Origin: Peredibacter starrii
GTDB taxonomy: Bacteria; Bdellovibrionota; Bacteriovoracia; Bacteriovoracales; Bacteriovoracaceae
Length of the DNA stretch: 64,000 bases
Assembly (NCBI RefSeq): GCF_034259205.1
Contig: NZ_CP139487.1
Coordinates: forward strand, 1,612,001-1,676,000
Direction: 5' to 3'
The position numbers and the translations under genes were made by a program. The notes under the pieces were generated by a model, which searched no databases, had not been told where the DNA came from, and was given only the letters and a program-made list of their open reading frames with translations. Positions 33,335-41,377 of the stretch are shown here, in pieces. The stretch's first letter is position 1, and each line of letters starts with the position of its first letter.

Positions 33335-33804
33335 GACATTTTTCGAATCAAAAAGTTTTTGAGTCGATCAAGGCTTTCGGACCATCCGTCTTCCATGCCA
33401 TCCAAATATGTTTTTGCTGAAAGGCTCACGCGTTCGACATCCGCCAGAACCGTGAGTCTTGTGCCCTCATTAACTTCCTCAAAGATCACTGTATTTAAGA
33501 CCTGAAGAATAGGTCGACCGGCCTGATTCAGGGCCTGGCTGGTGAAAATCAGGCGCTTTCTCTCTTCCACCTCATGAAAAGTTCCATCCATCGGATGAAT
33601 GGTTCCGAAGCTGTCCTGCATGTGAATTAAAATCTTTCCTCCCGGGCGATCTTCTATCTGGCACACAGGATTTGTAAAACCATGAGGGCCCCACCAGACC
33701 GCCAATTGGGCCGGATCAGTCCAGGCCGCATATACCATATCAATGGGGACGGGTAGAACTAGACTGAAGTTGAATTTCGGATTAGTGCTTACATTTTCAA
33801 GCAT
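33331..33804 (-). CDS. SRPBCC/AHSA1-domain protein
   Basis: The 157-residue protein matches the AHSA1-type START-like fold: PVPIDMVYAAWTDPAQLAVWWGPHGF at the N-terminus and a final helix, LDGMEDGWSESLDRLKNFL. The fold forms a hydrophobic cavity for small ligands. Members act in stress resistance or as polyketide-type enzymes; the ligand here is unknown. The start is preceded by AAGGAG. It shares a TTAA stop with the convergent dioxygenase gene. Confidence 0.85.
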   Translation of the reverse strand: MLENVSTNPKFNFSLVLPVPIDMVYAAWTDPAQLAVWWGPHGFTNPVCQIEDRPGGKILIHMQDSFGTIHPMDGTFHEVEERKRLIFTSQALNQAGRPILQVLNTVIFEEVNEGTRLTVLADVERVSLSAKTYLDGMEDGWSESLDRLKNFLIRKMS

Positions 33805-33935
33805 GGCAGGTCTCCTTAAGGTCTTAGGAGTTTACCGGGCCAAACTCCATAAAACATGGGGTGCTTGTCCAGCCCGCTGCTACGAAAAAAATTCTTAGTT
33901 TTTAATAAAGTTTCCTATCCGTGAGAGTTCAGACA

Positions 33936-33941
33936 TATATT
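33936..33941 (+). promoter_or_regulatory. -10-like hexamer before the secreted PLD gene
   Basis: TATATT lies 7 nt before the ATG at 33949, and no ribosome binding site intervenes. This matches the layout at 4329, 28311 and 43326 and suggests a leaderless transcript. The -35 is not well conserved. Confidence 0.4.
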
Positions 33942-33948
33942 CCGGGCC

Positions 33949-35589
33949 ATGAGTTCAGGATATTTTTTAGGTTTATTGACTGTCGCACTATTCGCGCCTT
34001 CTATCTGGGGTGCCACGAATCCTTTTGCTCAATACCAAAAAGATACTCCTTCTCAGAATTCGAGCTTCTTTCCTCAGACGCCTCCTTTTAAATATCCGTT
34101 TACGATTTCTGCAGAGGTTAAAAACTCTGATTTAGATGTGCAGAAAATCTTGTTGGATTTTCCGGTTGATACTCTTGATCGCGTTTCAGAGCTATATCGT
34201 GGCATTCCATTCAATTCTCAGAAATCAATGTACGAATACCCGTTTGCGATTCATCCAACTTGGGAGTACCTGCCTTATCCATTTATTAAATCAATTCCAC
34301 GCTCTAATCCTGAGCAGTGGATCAGTCATTTCAGTAAGCGATTAAATAGAACGGTTGGAATCAATAGTTCTAAGTTCCAAGATGAGCTGGATGCTTTGAC
34401 AGGAACAGAAGCTGTGGCCGGAAATGAATTGAGAGTTTTAAAAACTCCTGCCTCTTATGCTGAAATTCTAGCAAGAGTTGAAATGGTCAAAAGCCATGCA
34501 TTCATTTCAAGCTTCCTTTTTAACTGCGACAAGGGGACGGAGAGTTTAGTCAGTGCCATTGGCCGTAAGGCCAGAACCGCCAAGATCTACGTTATGTATG
34601 ATGCTTTCGGTGCTAAGTCTGATCCGGCCTGTTCAAAAAGATTAGAACAACTAGGGGCAAAGGTTGTTTTATTCAAGACTAAACTTGGAACGATTTTCCA
34701 CGAGAAAATGTATGTATTTGATGGCCAGTATGCCATGGTGGATGGTCAAAACCTTATTGCTGCCGGAACTTTAAGTAACGGAACAAACAATCTCTTTAAC
34801 GATGTTGCGGTTCTTGCCGCCGGACCGATTGTGACAAAAATCGGATCTCATTTTATTGATCTCTGGGAATCTCAAGGCCAGAAGATCGCCCCTGAAATTA
34901 AAGAGCAATACCTTAAGCAAAATGCCTTTATTCGTCCTTATGCTAGCAAGGCCTTCTTGAGTAACAATATTGCAAGGATGAGAGACCAAGGTCTTTGTCG
35001 TCTTGTGACAAAATCTCCGGGAAAAAATCAGCAGCAGATTTTAAATCTTTATCTCCACACAGCTCGCAACGTGAATTCATACTTGTTCTTTAACTACATT
35101 GATCCGAAGTATCGTGATCCTGCGAGAAAAGATGTAGGCGAGAAGTTCATTGATGCGGTTCTTGAGCGCGTGAATTTCAGAAAAGAGATCCGTGTTGATA
35201 TGCTGACCAATGGCTGGAAGAATCCATTTCAGGTTGAACTTCCTGAAGGCATGGCCGCGAATCGAAATCTCATGACTCAGCTTATTCTTGAGTTACAAAA
35301 TATCATTACGACCGATCCTCACAAGGACATGGCCAAGATGCATGCAAATCTTGGTAACAAAGTGAAAACTGATAATTTCCACTGGTGGTCTTATCCACAA
35401 TACATGCATGCTAAAACTCTTATGGCCGATAATGCCTGGACCATCATTGGGTCATACAACATCAATGAAGGATCGGAGTATCAGAGTTATGAGTCGGTTC
35501 TGGCCTGTCTGGACACTGAATTAGCTCAAGGGATGCAGGAATCAATCATCCTGGACGCCATGAACTCAATTCCGGTACCGCTTAAATAA
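33949..35589 (+). CDS. Secreted phospholipase D-like protein
   Basis: The 546-residue protein has a signal peptide (MSSGYFLGLLTVALFAPSIWG) and two HKD motifs: FHEKMYVFDG-x-x-x-x-VDGQNLI (about residue 247) and MHAKTLMADN-x-x-x-IGSYNINEG (about 486). It is longer than the cytoplasmic PLD at 5932-6885 and is predicted to act outside the cytoplasm, possibly on lipid or nucleic acid from prey. There is no ribosome binding site before the start; TATATT lies 7 nt upstream. The function is inferred from the motifs only. Confidence 0.8.
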   Translation: MSSGYFLGLLTVALFAPSIWGATNPFAQYQKDTPSQNSSFFPQTPPFKYPFTISAEVKNSDLDVQKILLDFPVDTLDRVSELYRGIPFNSQKSMYEYPFAIHPTWEYLPYPFIKSIPRSNPEQWISHFSKRLNRTVGINSSKFQDELDALTGTEAVAGNELRVLKTPASYAEILARVEMVKSHAFISSFLFNCDKGTESLVSAIGRKARTAKIYVMYDAFGAKSDPACSKRLEQLGAKVVLFKTKLGTIFHEKMYVFDGQYAMVDGQNLIAAGTLSNGTNNLFNDVAVLAAGPIVTKIGSHFIDLWESQGQKIAPEIKEQYLKQNAFIRPYASKAFLSNNIARMRDQGLCRLVTKSPGKNQQQILNLYLHTARNVNSYLFFNYIDPKYRDPARKDVGEKFIDAVLERVNFRKEIRVDMLTNGWKNPFQVELPEGMAANRNLMTQLILELQNIITTDPHKDMAKMHANLGNKVKTDNFHWWSYPQYMHAKTLMADNAWTIIGSYNINEGSEYQSYESVLACLDTELAQGMQESIILDAMNSIPVPLK

Positions 35590-35594
35590 ATTAC

Positions 35595-35616
35595 AGACAT
35601 GTCTAAAGTTTAGACA
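35595..35616. repeat. Overlapping palindromes downstream of the PLD gene
   Basis: AGACATGTCT (35595-35604) is a perfect 10-bp palindrome, and TGTCTAAA-G-TTTAGACA (35600-35616) is a second that shares the TGTCT half. They lie just after the PLD stop codon and 84 nt before the next start, so they may be an operator rather than a terminator. Confidence 0.35.
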
Positions 35617-35699
35617 CTCACTGCTGACTAACCCTTGTATTCTATTGGGACTTCTGTTGGCATCCCTCATGCATCATTCTCCGCCATAACGGAGTCATT

Positions 35700-37448
35700 A
35701 TGCTAAAAATTTTTCCTTTGTTAATGCTCGTGCCTTCTTTGGTTTTTGCAGACGCCCTGGATAAGGATTGGAACCTGACGGTGACAACTACAGGGTCGAT
35801 TGCCCATGAAAAGGCCTTCGAGAGTAAAGGGGAAGCGAACTTCAATCGTTTAAATACGATGACTGGTTATAACTACAGTTACTATTACCGCGCCTTTAAC
35901 AATAAAAAAGACCAGAACATTACTTATGGTGTTTGGCAGGAAGCAGAGGCCTTCCGGGCCTATTTGAAAGACTGTAACTTTGACGTTCCCACTGATCTCA
36001 TTGCTATGAGAATTGGTATGGATAAGATTTTTAATTCTAAAAATGATGATGAAGTAAAAAACATCGTTGAAGAGTTAGGGCCTAAATTAAACTTCGAACA
36101 AAAAATTGAATTTGCGGCGCAACTGGGTGGCATGCTCCTGGAAGGTTATGATTATGATCGGGCCGATGCAGGCTTGAACTCGGAAGGAGTGGTTACTCTA
36201 AGAGATATGATTGAGGCCCGTCAGAAGGGAAGTTTTGCGGGTGTTTGTCGAGATATGTCGATGGCCATGGCCCATACACTAAAGGCCATGGGAGTCAAAG
36301 ATGCTTACGTAGTTGGGTACCAATCAGCAGTTGGTGGACACGCCACAGTTCTTGTTCAGGACCCTGACAATAAAAATAAAACCTATAACATCAATTACAA
36401 TTACACGACATCGAATGAATCTGCCTCAACACTCAGCCATCTGAATCAGAACAGCACTCTTCCAAGTGTTGGAACGAATATGCAAATCTACGACGCCGAT
36501 GGGAAGCATCTAACATCTTTGCCTACACATTTAGGTGTTCTTTTGCACGAAATGGCGGGAGGAAAGGCGAGTGATCTTGATCCAATGCTCAGAAGCGAAA
36601 ATAGTCTCGGTTCAGTGGTCCTAGGACATAAGAGTGGAGCAAGTGCTTCACTAAATGCTGGTATCACGCCTGATGGTGATCAGGTCATGGCACTGAGTGG
36701 GGTCTATGAAAGTGGGCATGAGATTGCTCCTTCTAAGGCCGGAGTTGTTCTTTATAACAATAGAAAAGACACTAATAATTATGGTCAACTGGATGCTAAC
36801 GGCGCTTATTTTGAAGTGGAACAAAAAGTTCAGACCCGTCCGCTGAAAATTAAATCAGATAAAGGCGAAGTTTCAATGCAGGTCTATGGGAAAATTAATT
36901 CTCAGTATAATGTGACCTATTCAAAAGCAGATGGACTCACTGATGGTGAACTTAGCTCATACGGGGCCATGCTGTTGAGTACTGGAACAGAAATTAACTA
37001 CAAGACTAAAAATGAGAACACTAAAGTGAGAGCGACTCTTGCTGCCACAGGTGATTTAGCAAAATCGGATGTTCGTGATGAAGGTACGAACTATACTCCG
37101 GATCTTCGCGATGTAACGGGTACTCTTGCTGTAACTCACAGAATTTCATCTCACCTTGAAGGCTACGGGGGCGTGGCGGTGACCGCTCGTCCAGAATTTG
37201 GTGTTCAATCACGTCAAGAATTAGGGATCGTGAAGCAATCAGAAAGTTCGCGCATGTCGTTTATTGTTGGCCATCAAGGTCAGGTCGCCGGAAGTGCTCC
37301 GGTCTTTATTCCTGGTTCGCAAAATAACTATTTCTTAGAAGCTTCATACGGCAACAAGAAGGGATGGAGCGCATCACTGGGCGGACAGTGCACTGTGAAT
37401 AACAAAAAAGATTGCGGAGTGCGCGCAACAGTTACCTACAAGCATTAA
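35700..37448 (+). CDS. Secreted transglutaminase-like protein with beta-rich C-terminus
   Basis: The 582-residue protein has a signal peptide (MLKIFPLLMLVPSLVFA), an N-terminal domain whose GVCRDMSMAMAHTLKAMGV (C183), VGGHATVLVQDPD (H214, D221) order matches the Cys-His-Asp triad of transglutaminase-like folds, and a repetitive C-terminal half (about 300-582) of alternating short strands (YGKINSQYNVTYS, LAVTHRISSHLEGYGGVAVT, YFLEASYGNKKGW), possibly a beta-barrel. A transglutaminase-like protease or crosslinker tethered to the outer membrane would fit. A hairpin terminator follows. I recognise no named family. Confidence 0.6.
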   Translation: MLKIFPLLMLVPSLVFADALDKDWNLTVTTTGSIAHEKAFESKGEANFNRLNTMTGYNYSYYYRAFNNKKDQNITYGVWQEAEAFRAYLKDCNFDVPTDLIAMRIGMDKIFNSKNDDEVKNIVEELGPKLNFEQKIEFAAQLGGMLLEGYDYDRADAGLNSEGVVTLRDMIEARQKGSFAGVCRDMSMAMAHTLKAMGVKDAYVVGYQSAVGGHATVLVQDPDNKNKTYNINYNYTTSNESASTLSHLNQNSTLPSVGTNMQIYDADGKHLTSLPTHLGVLLHEMAGGKASDLDPMLRSENSLGSVVLGHKSGASASLNAGITPDGDQVMALSGVYESGHEIAPSKAGVVLYNNRKDTNNYGQLDANGAYFEVEQKVQTRPLKIKSDKGEVSMQVYGKINSQYNVTYSKADGLTDGELSSYGAMLLSTGTEINYKTKNENTKVRATLAATGDLAKSDVRDEGTNYTPDLRDVTGTLAVTHRISSHLEGYGGVAVTARPEFGVQSRQELGIVKQSESSRMSFIVGHQGQVAGSAPVFIPGSQNNYFLEASYGNKKGWSASLGGQCTVNNKKDCGVRATVTYKH

Positions 37449-37476
37449 TTAAAGCATAGCGAATACCCTTCCTAAT

Positions 37477-37505
37477 AACTTCTGTCTAACATAGGCAGAA
37501 GTTTT
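37477..37505 (+). terminator. Hairpin terminator before the M48 peptidase gene
   Basis: A 10-bp stem with one G-T pair (37477-37486 with 37494-37503) closes a 7-nt loop and is followed by a short T-run. It is directly upstream of the ribosome binding site of the M48 gene, so it could end the previous transcript or modulate the next. Confidence 0.5.
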
Positions 37506-37516
37506 GGGAGGTCGCT

Positions 37517-38320
37517 ATGAGAACAGTTCTGTTTCTTTGTTTCCTCATTTTATTCGGGCTTAATCTTCAAAGTTGTTCATCGGTAAAAACTCCCGATGAT
37601 AGCGAGATCAATGCCATGGCCTTGAAGTCTTATGAGGAAGTAAAATCCAAAGCGAAAATCTCTAACAATGCTGATTGGACCGCCATGGTCAATCGAGTGG
37701 CCTCGCGAATTGCCAAAGCCTCAGGTGAAAATTTTCAATGGGAGTGGATGCTGATCGACAGTCCCGAAGTAAACGCCTGGTGTATGCCAGGTGGTAAGAT
37801 CGCCGTTTATACGGGCATTATGCCGGTTTTACAGACGGAAGGGGCCTTGGCCGCGGTTCTGGGTCATGAGGTCGCCCACGCCACTAAAAGACACGGTAAA
37901 AAACAATATGCTCGTGCGATGAAAGGAAATATCGCAGGTGTTGTCATTGGAACGGCAACGGTAATCGGTGGGCAGATTTTTTGTAAATCAGAGTCATGTC
38001 GAATGATCACCGGGCTGGGTGGTGCGGCCGCGGGATTTGCGGTGGCATTCTTTGACCGTAAGTTCTCTCGAGGTGATGAAACCGAAGCAGATAAAGTAGG
38101 ACAGGATTTTATGGCCAAGGCCGGTTACGATCCAGCAGAGGCAGTTAAAGTCTGGGAACGCATGGGTGCGGCCAACCAAGGAAAGGCCCCACCAGAATTC
38201 ATGTCAACTCACCCTTCGGATGAAACTCGTCGCAAAAATCTTTCTACCTGGTTACCAGAGGCGGAGGCGGTTTATTCGCAAGCTCCCCAAAAGTACGGCG
38301 TAGGGGAATCAATCAAATAA
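37517..38320 (+). CDS. M48-family metallopeptidase lipoprotein
   Basis: The 267-residue protein has a lipobox signal (NLQSCSS) and an M48 peptidase domain: GHEVAHATKRHGKK (HEVAH zinc motif) and RGDETEADKVGQDFM (third ligand, Glu). It matches LoiP/BepA-like proteases that check outer-membrane proteins in the periplasm. A GGGAGG site precedes the start. It stands next to a CBS-domain gene. Confidence 0.88.
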   Translation: MRTVLFLCFLILFGLNLQSCSSVKTPDDSEINAMALKSYEEVKSKAKISNNADWTAMVNRVASRIAKASGENFQWEWMLIDSPEVNAWCMPGGKIAVYTGIMPVLQTEGALAAVLGHEVAHATKRHGKKQYARAMKGNIAGVVIGTATVIGGQIFCKSESCRMITGLGGAAAGFAVAFFDRKFSRGDETEADKVGQDFMAKAGYDPAEAVKVWERMGAANQGKAPPEFMSTHPSDETRRKNLSTWLPEAEAVYSQAPQKYGVGESIK

Positions 38321-38379
38321 CTTCGCTCAACCTCCAAGGTCTCTCTCTTGCACGACAAATTCAAAACCAAGGAGGGTTT

Positions 38380-38793
38380 ATGTTAGTAAAAGATATTATG
38401 AATTCGAATGTGGAAGTTATTAACTGTGAAAAGAGCGTATTCGATGCGGCCCAAATGATGGCCCGTGGTGATTACGGTTCTTTACCGGTTGAAAGAGACG
38501 ATAAAATGATTGGTATGATTACGGACCGTGACATTACCATTCGAGTTGTCGCTGAAAGAAAAGATCCTTCTAAAACCAAAGTGTATGACTGCATGACTGA
38601 GAAAATTACCTACTGCTTTGATGATGAGGATGTGGAAGGAATTGCAGACAAGATGAAATCAGCGCAAATTCATCGTATCCCAGTTGTTAATCGCGATAAG
38701 CGCTTAGTGGGAATTGTAAGTTCAAAAGAACTAGTAAGTAATGCTCAGAATCCCAAAGTCACTCAAGAAACTCTCAATCAGATTTATCAGTAA
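38380..38793 (+). CDS. CBS-domain protein
   Basis: The 137-residue protein consists of two CBS repeats (VKDIMNSNVEVINCEKSVFDAAQMMARGDYGSLPV and YDCMTEKITYCFDDEDVEGIADKMKSAQIHRIPVV). A CBS pair binds adenosine nucleotides and acts as an energy sensor. The start follows a strong AAGGAGG. A terminator follows directly. The regulated partner is not evident here. Confidence 0.88.
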   Translation: MLVKDIMNSNVEVINCEKSVFDAAQMMARGDYGSLPVERDDKMIGMITDRDITIRVVAERKDPSKTKVYDCMTEKITYCFDDEDVEGIADKMKSAQIHRIPVVNRDKRLVGIVSSKELVSNAQNPKVTQETLNQIYQ

Positions 38794-38819
38794 AAAAGAG
38801 GGGGCCTTCGCCCCCTTTT
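38794..38819 (+). terminator. Rho-independent terminator after the CBS gene
   Basis: A 7-bp GC-rich stem (AGGGGGC, 38799-38805, with GCCCCCT, 38810-38816) with a CTTC loop and a T-run on the right and A-run on the left. It serves both the CBS gene and the convergent gene at 38820-39659. Confidence 0.88.
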
Positions 38820-39659
38820 CTATTTCGCCCCTCGGCGAGTAAATGCGCGATAAGAGAAATTTACTTCACTTGTATTGAAGCGAGTCTGAACGCGACCAGT
38901 GTTCTCCTGGTTACGCACATGTAGTGGCAATCTGTTATACATATTGCTCTTTACATGGAAGCAATGCTCAGGCGAGTTTTTGTTTGCACGATAGTAAGCG
39001 TAGGTTGTTACCGGACAGCTCTTCTTTGAAGCAATGAAGATGTCTGACCATGATTTCATGGTTCTGATGCCACTTGTGTAGCGACGGTCTAGAACGCGTT
39101 CAACAACACCTTCGCCACTTTGAACCAGAACGTATGGTGATACGTGGAACCACCAATGGTAGTTGTATCTTCTGATGTAAGTGTTTGTGAAAAACATAAA
39201 GACCTTACGAGAAATCAGTCCGTATTTCTTCCACTCTTCATAGGTCCATACGTGTGCGCGGTCGGTACATTCTGTGTTTGATTTCCAGCTGCGATTCATG
39301 CCTGAGAAAATTTTCGAGGCGGTCGAGAAGTCCGGCAGTACTGTTGCATCTGGCATCACTTCCGTTGGCATCGGCTCTTCTTCAGACGGCATAGATTCAT
39401 CTGGCATTGAGCTGATGGCCTCAAGTTCGTTGTTCTCATCCACATCCACAGCGATGTTCACACCCGGCCTAAAATCCAGACGTGAAAAAGAAAAACGACC
39501 ATTCTTTTTAACAATGATAACGCGACCACTGTTCAGAAAGAGAAGGTGATCTTCTCCTTTTTTACCTTGATCAAATGAATGAACAGTTCCGTAATAGCGT
39601 TCAGCGAAGACGGAAGATGAAAGCATCAACAGGGCAAGTGGAAACAACATCTTTTTCAT
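38820..39659 (-). CDS. Secreted protein-glutaminase-like protein
   Basis: The 279-residue protein has a signal peptide (MKKMLFPLALLMLSSSVFA), an N-terminal beta-rich domain (about 20-85), an acidic proline-rich linker (about 85-110) and a C-terminal domain with TECTDRAHVWTYEEW (C131), WWFHVSPYVLV (H172) and VERVLDRRYTSG (D191). This Cys-His-Asp order and the surrounding residues resemble protein-glutaminase/glutamine-deamidase-type domains. Such an enzyme would convert glutamine to glutamate in target proteins. It shares a terminator with the convergent CBS gene. Experimental confirmation is lacking. Confidence 0.65.
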   Translation of the reverse strand: MKKMLFPLALLMLSSSVFAERYYGTVHSFDQGKKGEDHLLFLNSGRVIIVKKNGRFSFSRLDFRPGVNIAVDVDENNELEAISSMPDESMPSEEEPMPTEVMPDATVLPDFSTASKIFSGMNRSWKSNTECTDRAHVWTYEEWKKYGLISRKVFMFFTNTYIRRYNYHWWFHVSPYVLVQSGEGVVERVLDRRYTSGIRTMKSWSDIFIASKKSCPVTTYAYYRANKNSPEHCFHVKSNMYNRLPLHVRNQENTGRVQTRFNTSEVNFSYRAFTRRGAK

Positions 39660-39789
39660 AAGTCCTCCATTAGGAAAACTAACTTAAACTGTTGTTTGAG
39701 AAATTGATTCTCAATTGTTCTTTAAGAAAAATACACACAGCAACCTGAGCATTATAGTTCGTGGTAAAATACGATGCAGAGGAGGCTTT

Positions 39790-39864
39790 ATGATGTACCC
39801 AGTTGTATTCGCACTCTTTGCAGCATTGGCCATCATGATCATGTCGGCCTATGAGAATGAATAG
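39790..39864 (+). CDS. Small single-span membrane peptide
   Basis: A 24-codon frame encodes MMYPVVFALFAALAIMIMSA followed by YENE and a stop. It is one hydrophobic helix with an acidic tail, and a perfect GAGGAGG site (39778-39784 region) precedes the ATG, stronger than at most neighbouring genes. The next gene starts 2 nt after its stop. Small membrane peptides of this type often regulate a partner membrane protein. It is too short for routine gene finding. Confidence 0.5.
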   Translation: MMYPVVFALFAALAIMIMSAYENE

Positions 39865-39865
39865 A

Positions 39866-40054
39866 ATGTTAGTGAAAATCGGCGAGCTGAACTTTGAGTT
39901 ATTGACTTCAGCTGAAGAGGAAGAAGAGGAAAAAATCCTGCTTGAGATAGAAAACGACGCAAGCATGGTTTATGAATCAGTGGATGTGCCAAAGGCCATC
40001 CAACTTCGAAACCTGCTCGATGAATTTATTCATCAAGCATCAAAGGGATCTTAG
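39866..40054 (+). CDS. Small acidic protein, unknown function
   Basis: The 62-residue product (MLVKIGELNFELLTSAEEEEEEK...) is strongly acidic with a run of glutamates (about residues 16-22) and a helical C-terminal half (VPKAIQLRNLLDEFIHQ). The start at 39866 is likely coupled to the 24-residue peptide that ends at 39864; starts at 39857 or 39851 are also in frame. Its 3' end overlaps the convergent HNH nuclease gene by 15 nt. No family is recognised. Confidence 0.5.
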   Translation: MLVKIGELNFELLTSAEEEEEEKILLEIENDASMVYESVDVPKAIQLRNLLDEFIHQASKGS

Positions 40055-40525
40055 ATATTTCATTGCTTCTTTTGCTTTTGACAGGTCGTTCTTAACAGTC
40101 AGCAATACTGTCACCGCATCACGACGGCTGATTCTGTTTTGCTGTAATTTTTCGCAGCTAAGCGCCTCAATTGAGTCTGTAATACTGTAAACCGATACGT
40201 GCTGAGGCCATAGATTGGCCTTATCATTACTTCCACCTAAACAAAGTGGAATATAGTGGTCGATTTTATAATCTGATCTCTGGACTGAATTGAGTGAAAA
40301 ACCAAGACGGCGGTAAGATTGAAATATTTCGTCTTTAAGTTCTGAAGATACATCGCGAGCACAATAAGGAATTTGTTCTTGGTAACGGTACTCTGTGGCG
40401 AGTTGTGGTTCACAGAATTTACCCGGAGTAAGGCGACGGTCTGGACGAACAGGGTAGTTTGCTGCTGCCAGGACTTGAGTGGCCAGTGCGAAAAGGCTGA
40501 GTATGGCCAACATTTTAACTTTCAT
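40040..40525 (-). CDS. Secreted HNH endonuclease
   Basis: The 161-residue protein has a signal peptide (MKVKMLAILSLFALATQVLAA) and an HNH motif, KIDHYIPLCLGGSNDKANLWPQ (H90, N104). The DHxIPLxLGG segment is typical of exported HNH nucleases that degrade DNA. Two cysteines earlier (KFCEP, PYCARD) may form a disulfide. The start at 40525 follows a GGGAG site. It adds a fourth secreted nuclease to the EEP enzymes in this window. Confidence 0.82.
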   Translation of the reverse strand: MKVKMLAILSLFALATQVLAAANYPVRPDRRLTPGKFCEPQLATEYRYQEQIPYCARDVSSELKDEIFQSYRRLGFSLNSVQRSDYKIDHYIPLCLGGSNDKANLWPQHVSVYSITDSIEALSCEKLQQNRISRRDAVTVLLTVKNDLSKAKEAMKYLRSL

Positions 40526-40639
40526 CCGCTACTCCCAATTAAGGTTTCCCCATTTTTAACAGAAACTAAAGATTCTTGGAAAATATCCCGTGCATAGACT
40601 AATTATTACAGGGTTTTTATCCTCTTCTGAGGGGGCCCT

Positions 40640-40867
40640 ATGAGATTCTTACTACTTTTACTTCTCTTCTCATGTGAACGATTAAGACCCATTAATTTAG
40701 AGGTGGGGGACTGTGTGATTGGCGAGGGCATGGACATCTGGAAACTCATTCGTGAAGACGATGAGGACAAGGAGTACATGTTCGCCACAAATCCTGTTGA
40801 GGAAGGATCCCTGGTCCAGGTGGTGGGCGATATCTCGACCTTTAAAAAAGTCGAGTGTCCAAACTAA
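40640..40867 (+). CDS. Small lipoprotein, unknown function
   Basis: The 75-residue protein has a short signal and a lipobox-like LLLLFSC, giving an acylated N-terminal cysteine, followed by a small domain (GDCVIGEGMDIWKLIREDDEDK). A GAGGGGG site precedes the start. I recognise no family. The short length and lipobox are the only clear evidence. Confidence 0.55.
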   Translation: MRFLLLLLLFSCERLRPINLEVGDCVIGEGMDIWKLIREDDEDKEYMFATNPVEEGSLVQVVGDISTFKKVECPN

Positions 40868-40889
40868 CGGGCCAGTGTAAACTTGTCCT

Positions 40890-41375
40890 ATGAAGCGACT
40901 CATTCCTGATTGGCCATTTCCTCCATATATTTTTGTTCCTGGCGAGAACCCTCATCCTAAAAAATCCGGCGGTCATATGGAAGGCCAGGGTGATCCCGTG
41001 GCCCGTCCCATTGATCTCGACCATCCAGAACAAAGCGAGTTCTTGCGCTACTCACTTGATCTCTACAATGCTCAATACTTTTGGGAGAGCCATGTTTATC
41101 TCGAGGCCCTCTGGAATGCTCATGGCAGAGTGGGAAGTGTCGCGGACTTCTTAAAGGGTCTTATCAAACTGGGAGCTGCCGGGGTGAAAGTAAAAATTAA
41201 TCAGAAGGCGAGTGCGATTGATCATCTACTGAGGGCCAAGGAATTGCTCTCCATGGTCATGGAAAAAGAGGGATCATTATTCCTGGGATTTAATTTGGAG
41301 AAAATCATTGATTTGATAGATAATTCTATTGATTCAAAAGAATTATCATTAAAAGTTTATCCGGAATGGAAATAG
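40890..41375 (+). CDS. DUF309-family protein
   Basis: The 161-residue protein matches DUF309, with a DLYNAQYFWESHVYLEALWNAHGR stretch, a GLIKLGAAGVKVKINQ helix, and an end helix (KELLSMVMEKEG). Structures in this family are helical bundles; the function is unknown. A TAAACT hexamer lies 6 nt before the start and no ribosome binding site is evident, so it may be leaderless. The next gene starts 2 nt after its stop. Confidence 0.8.
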   Translation: MKRLIPDWPFPPYIFVPGENPHPKKSGGHMEGQGDPVARPIDLDHPEQSEFLRYSLDLYNAQYFWESHVYLEALWNAHGRVGSVADFLKGLIKLGAAGVKVKINQKASAIDHLLRAKELLSMVMEKEGSLFLGFNLEKIIDLIDNSIDSKELSLKVYPEWK

Positions 41376-41377
41376 AA

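Noticed and set aside
37477-37505. Riboswitch before the M48 peptidase
   Set aside because: Only one simple hairpin with a short T-run was visible and no conserved riboswitch core was recognised.
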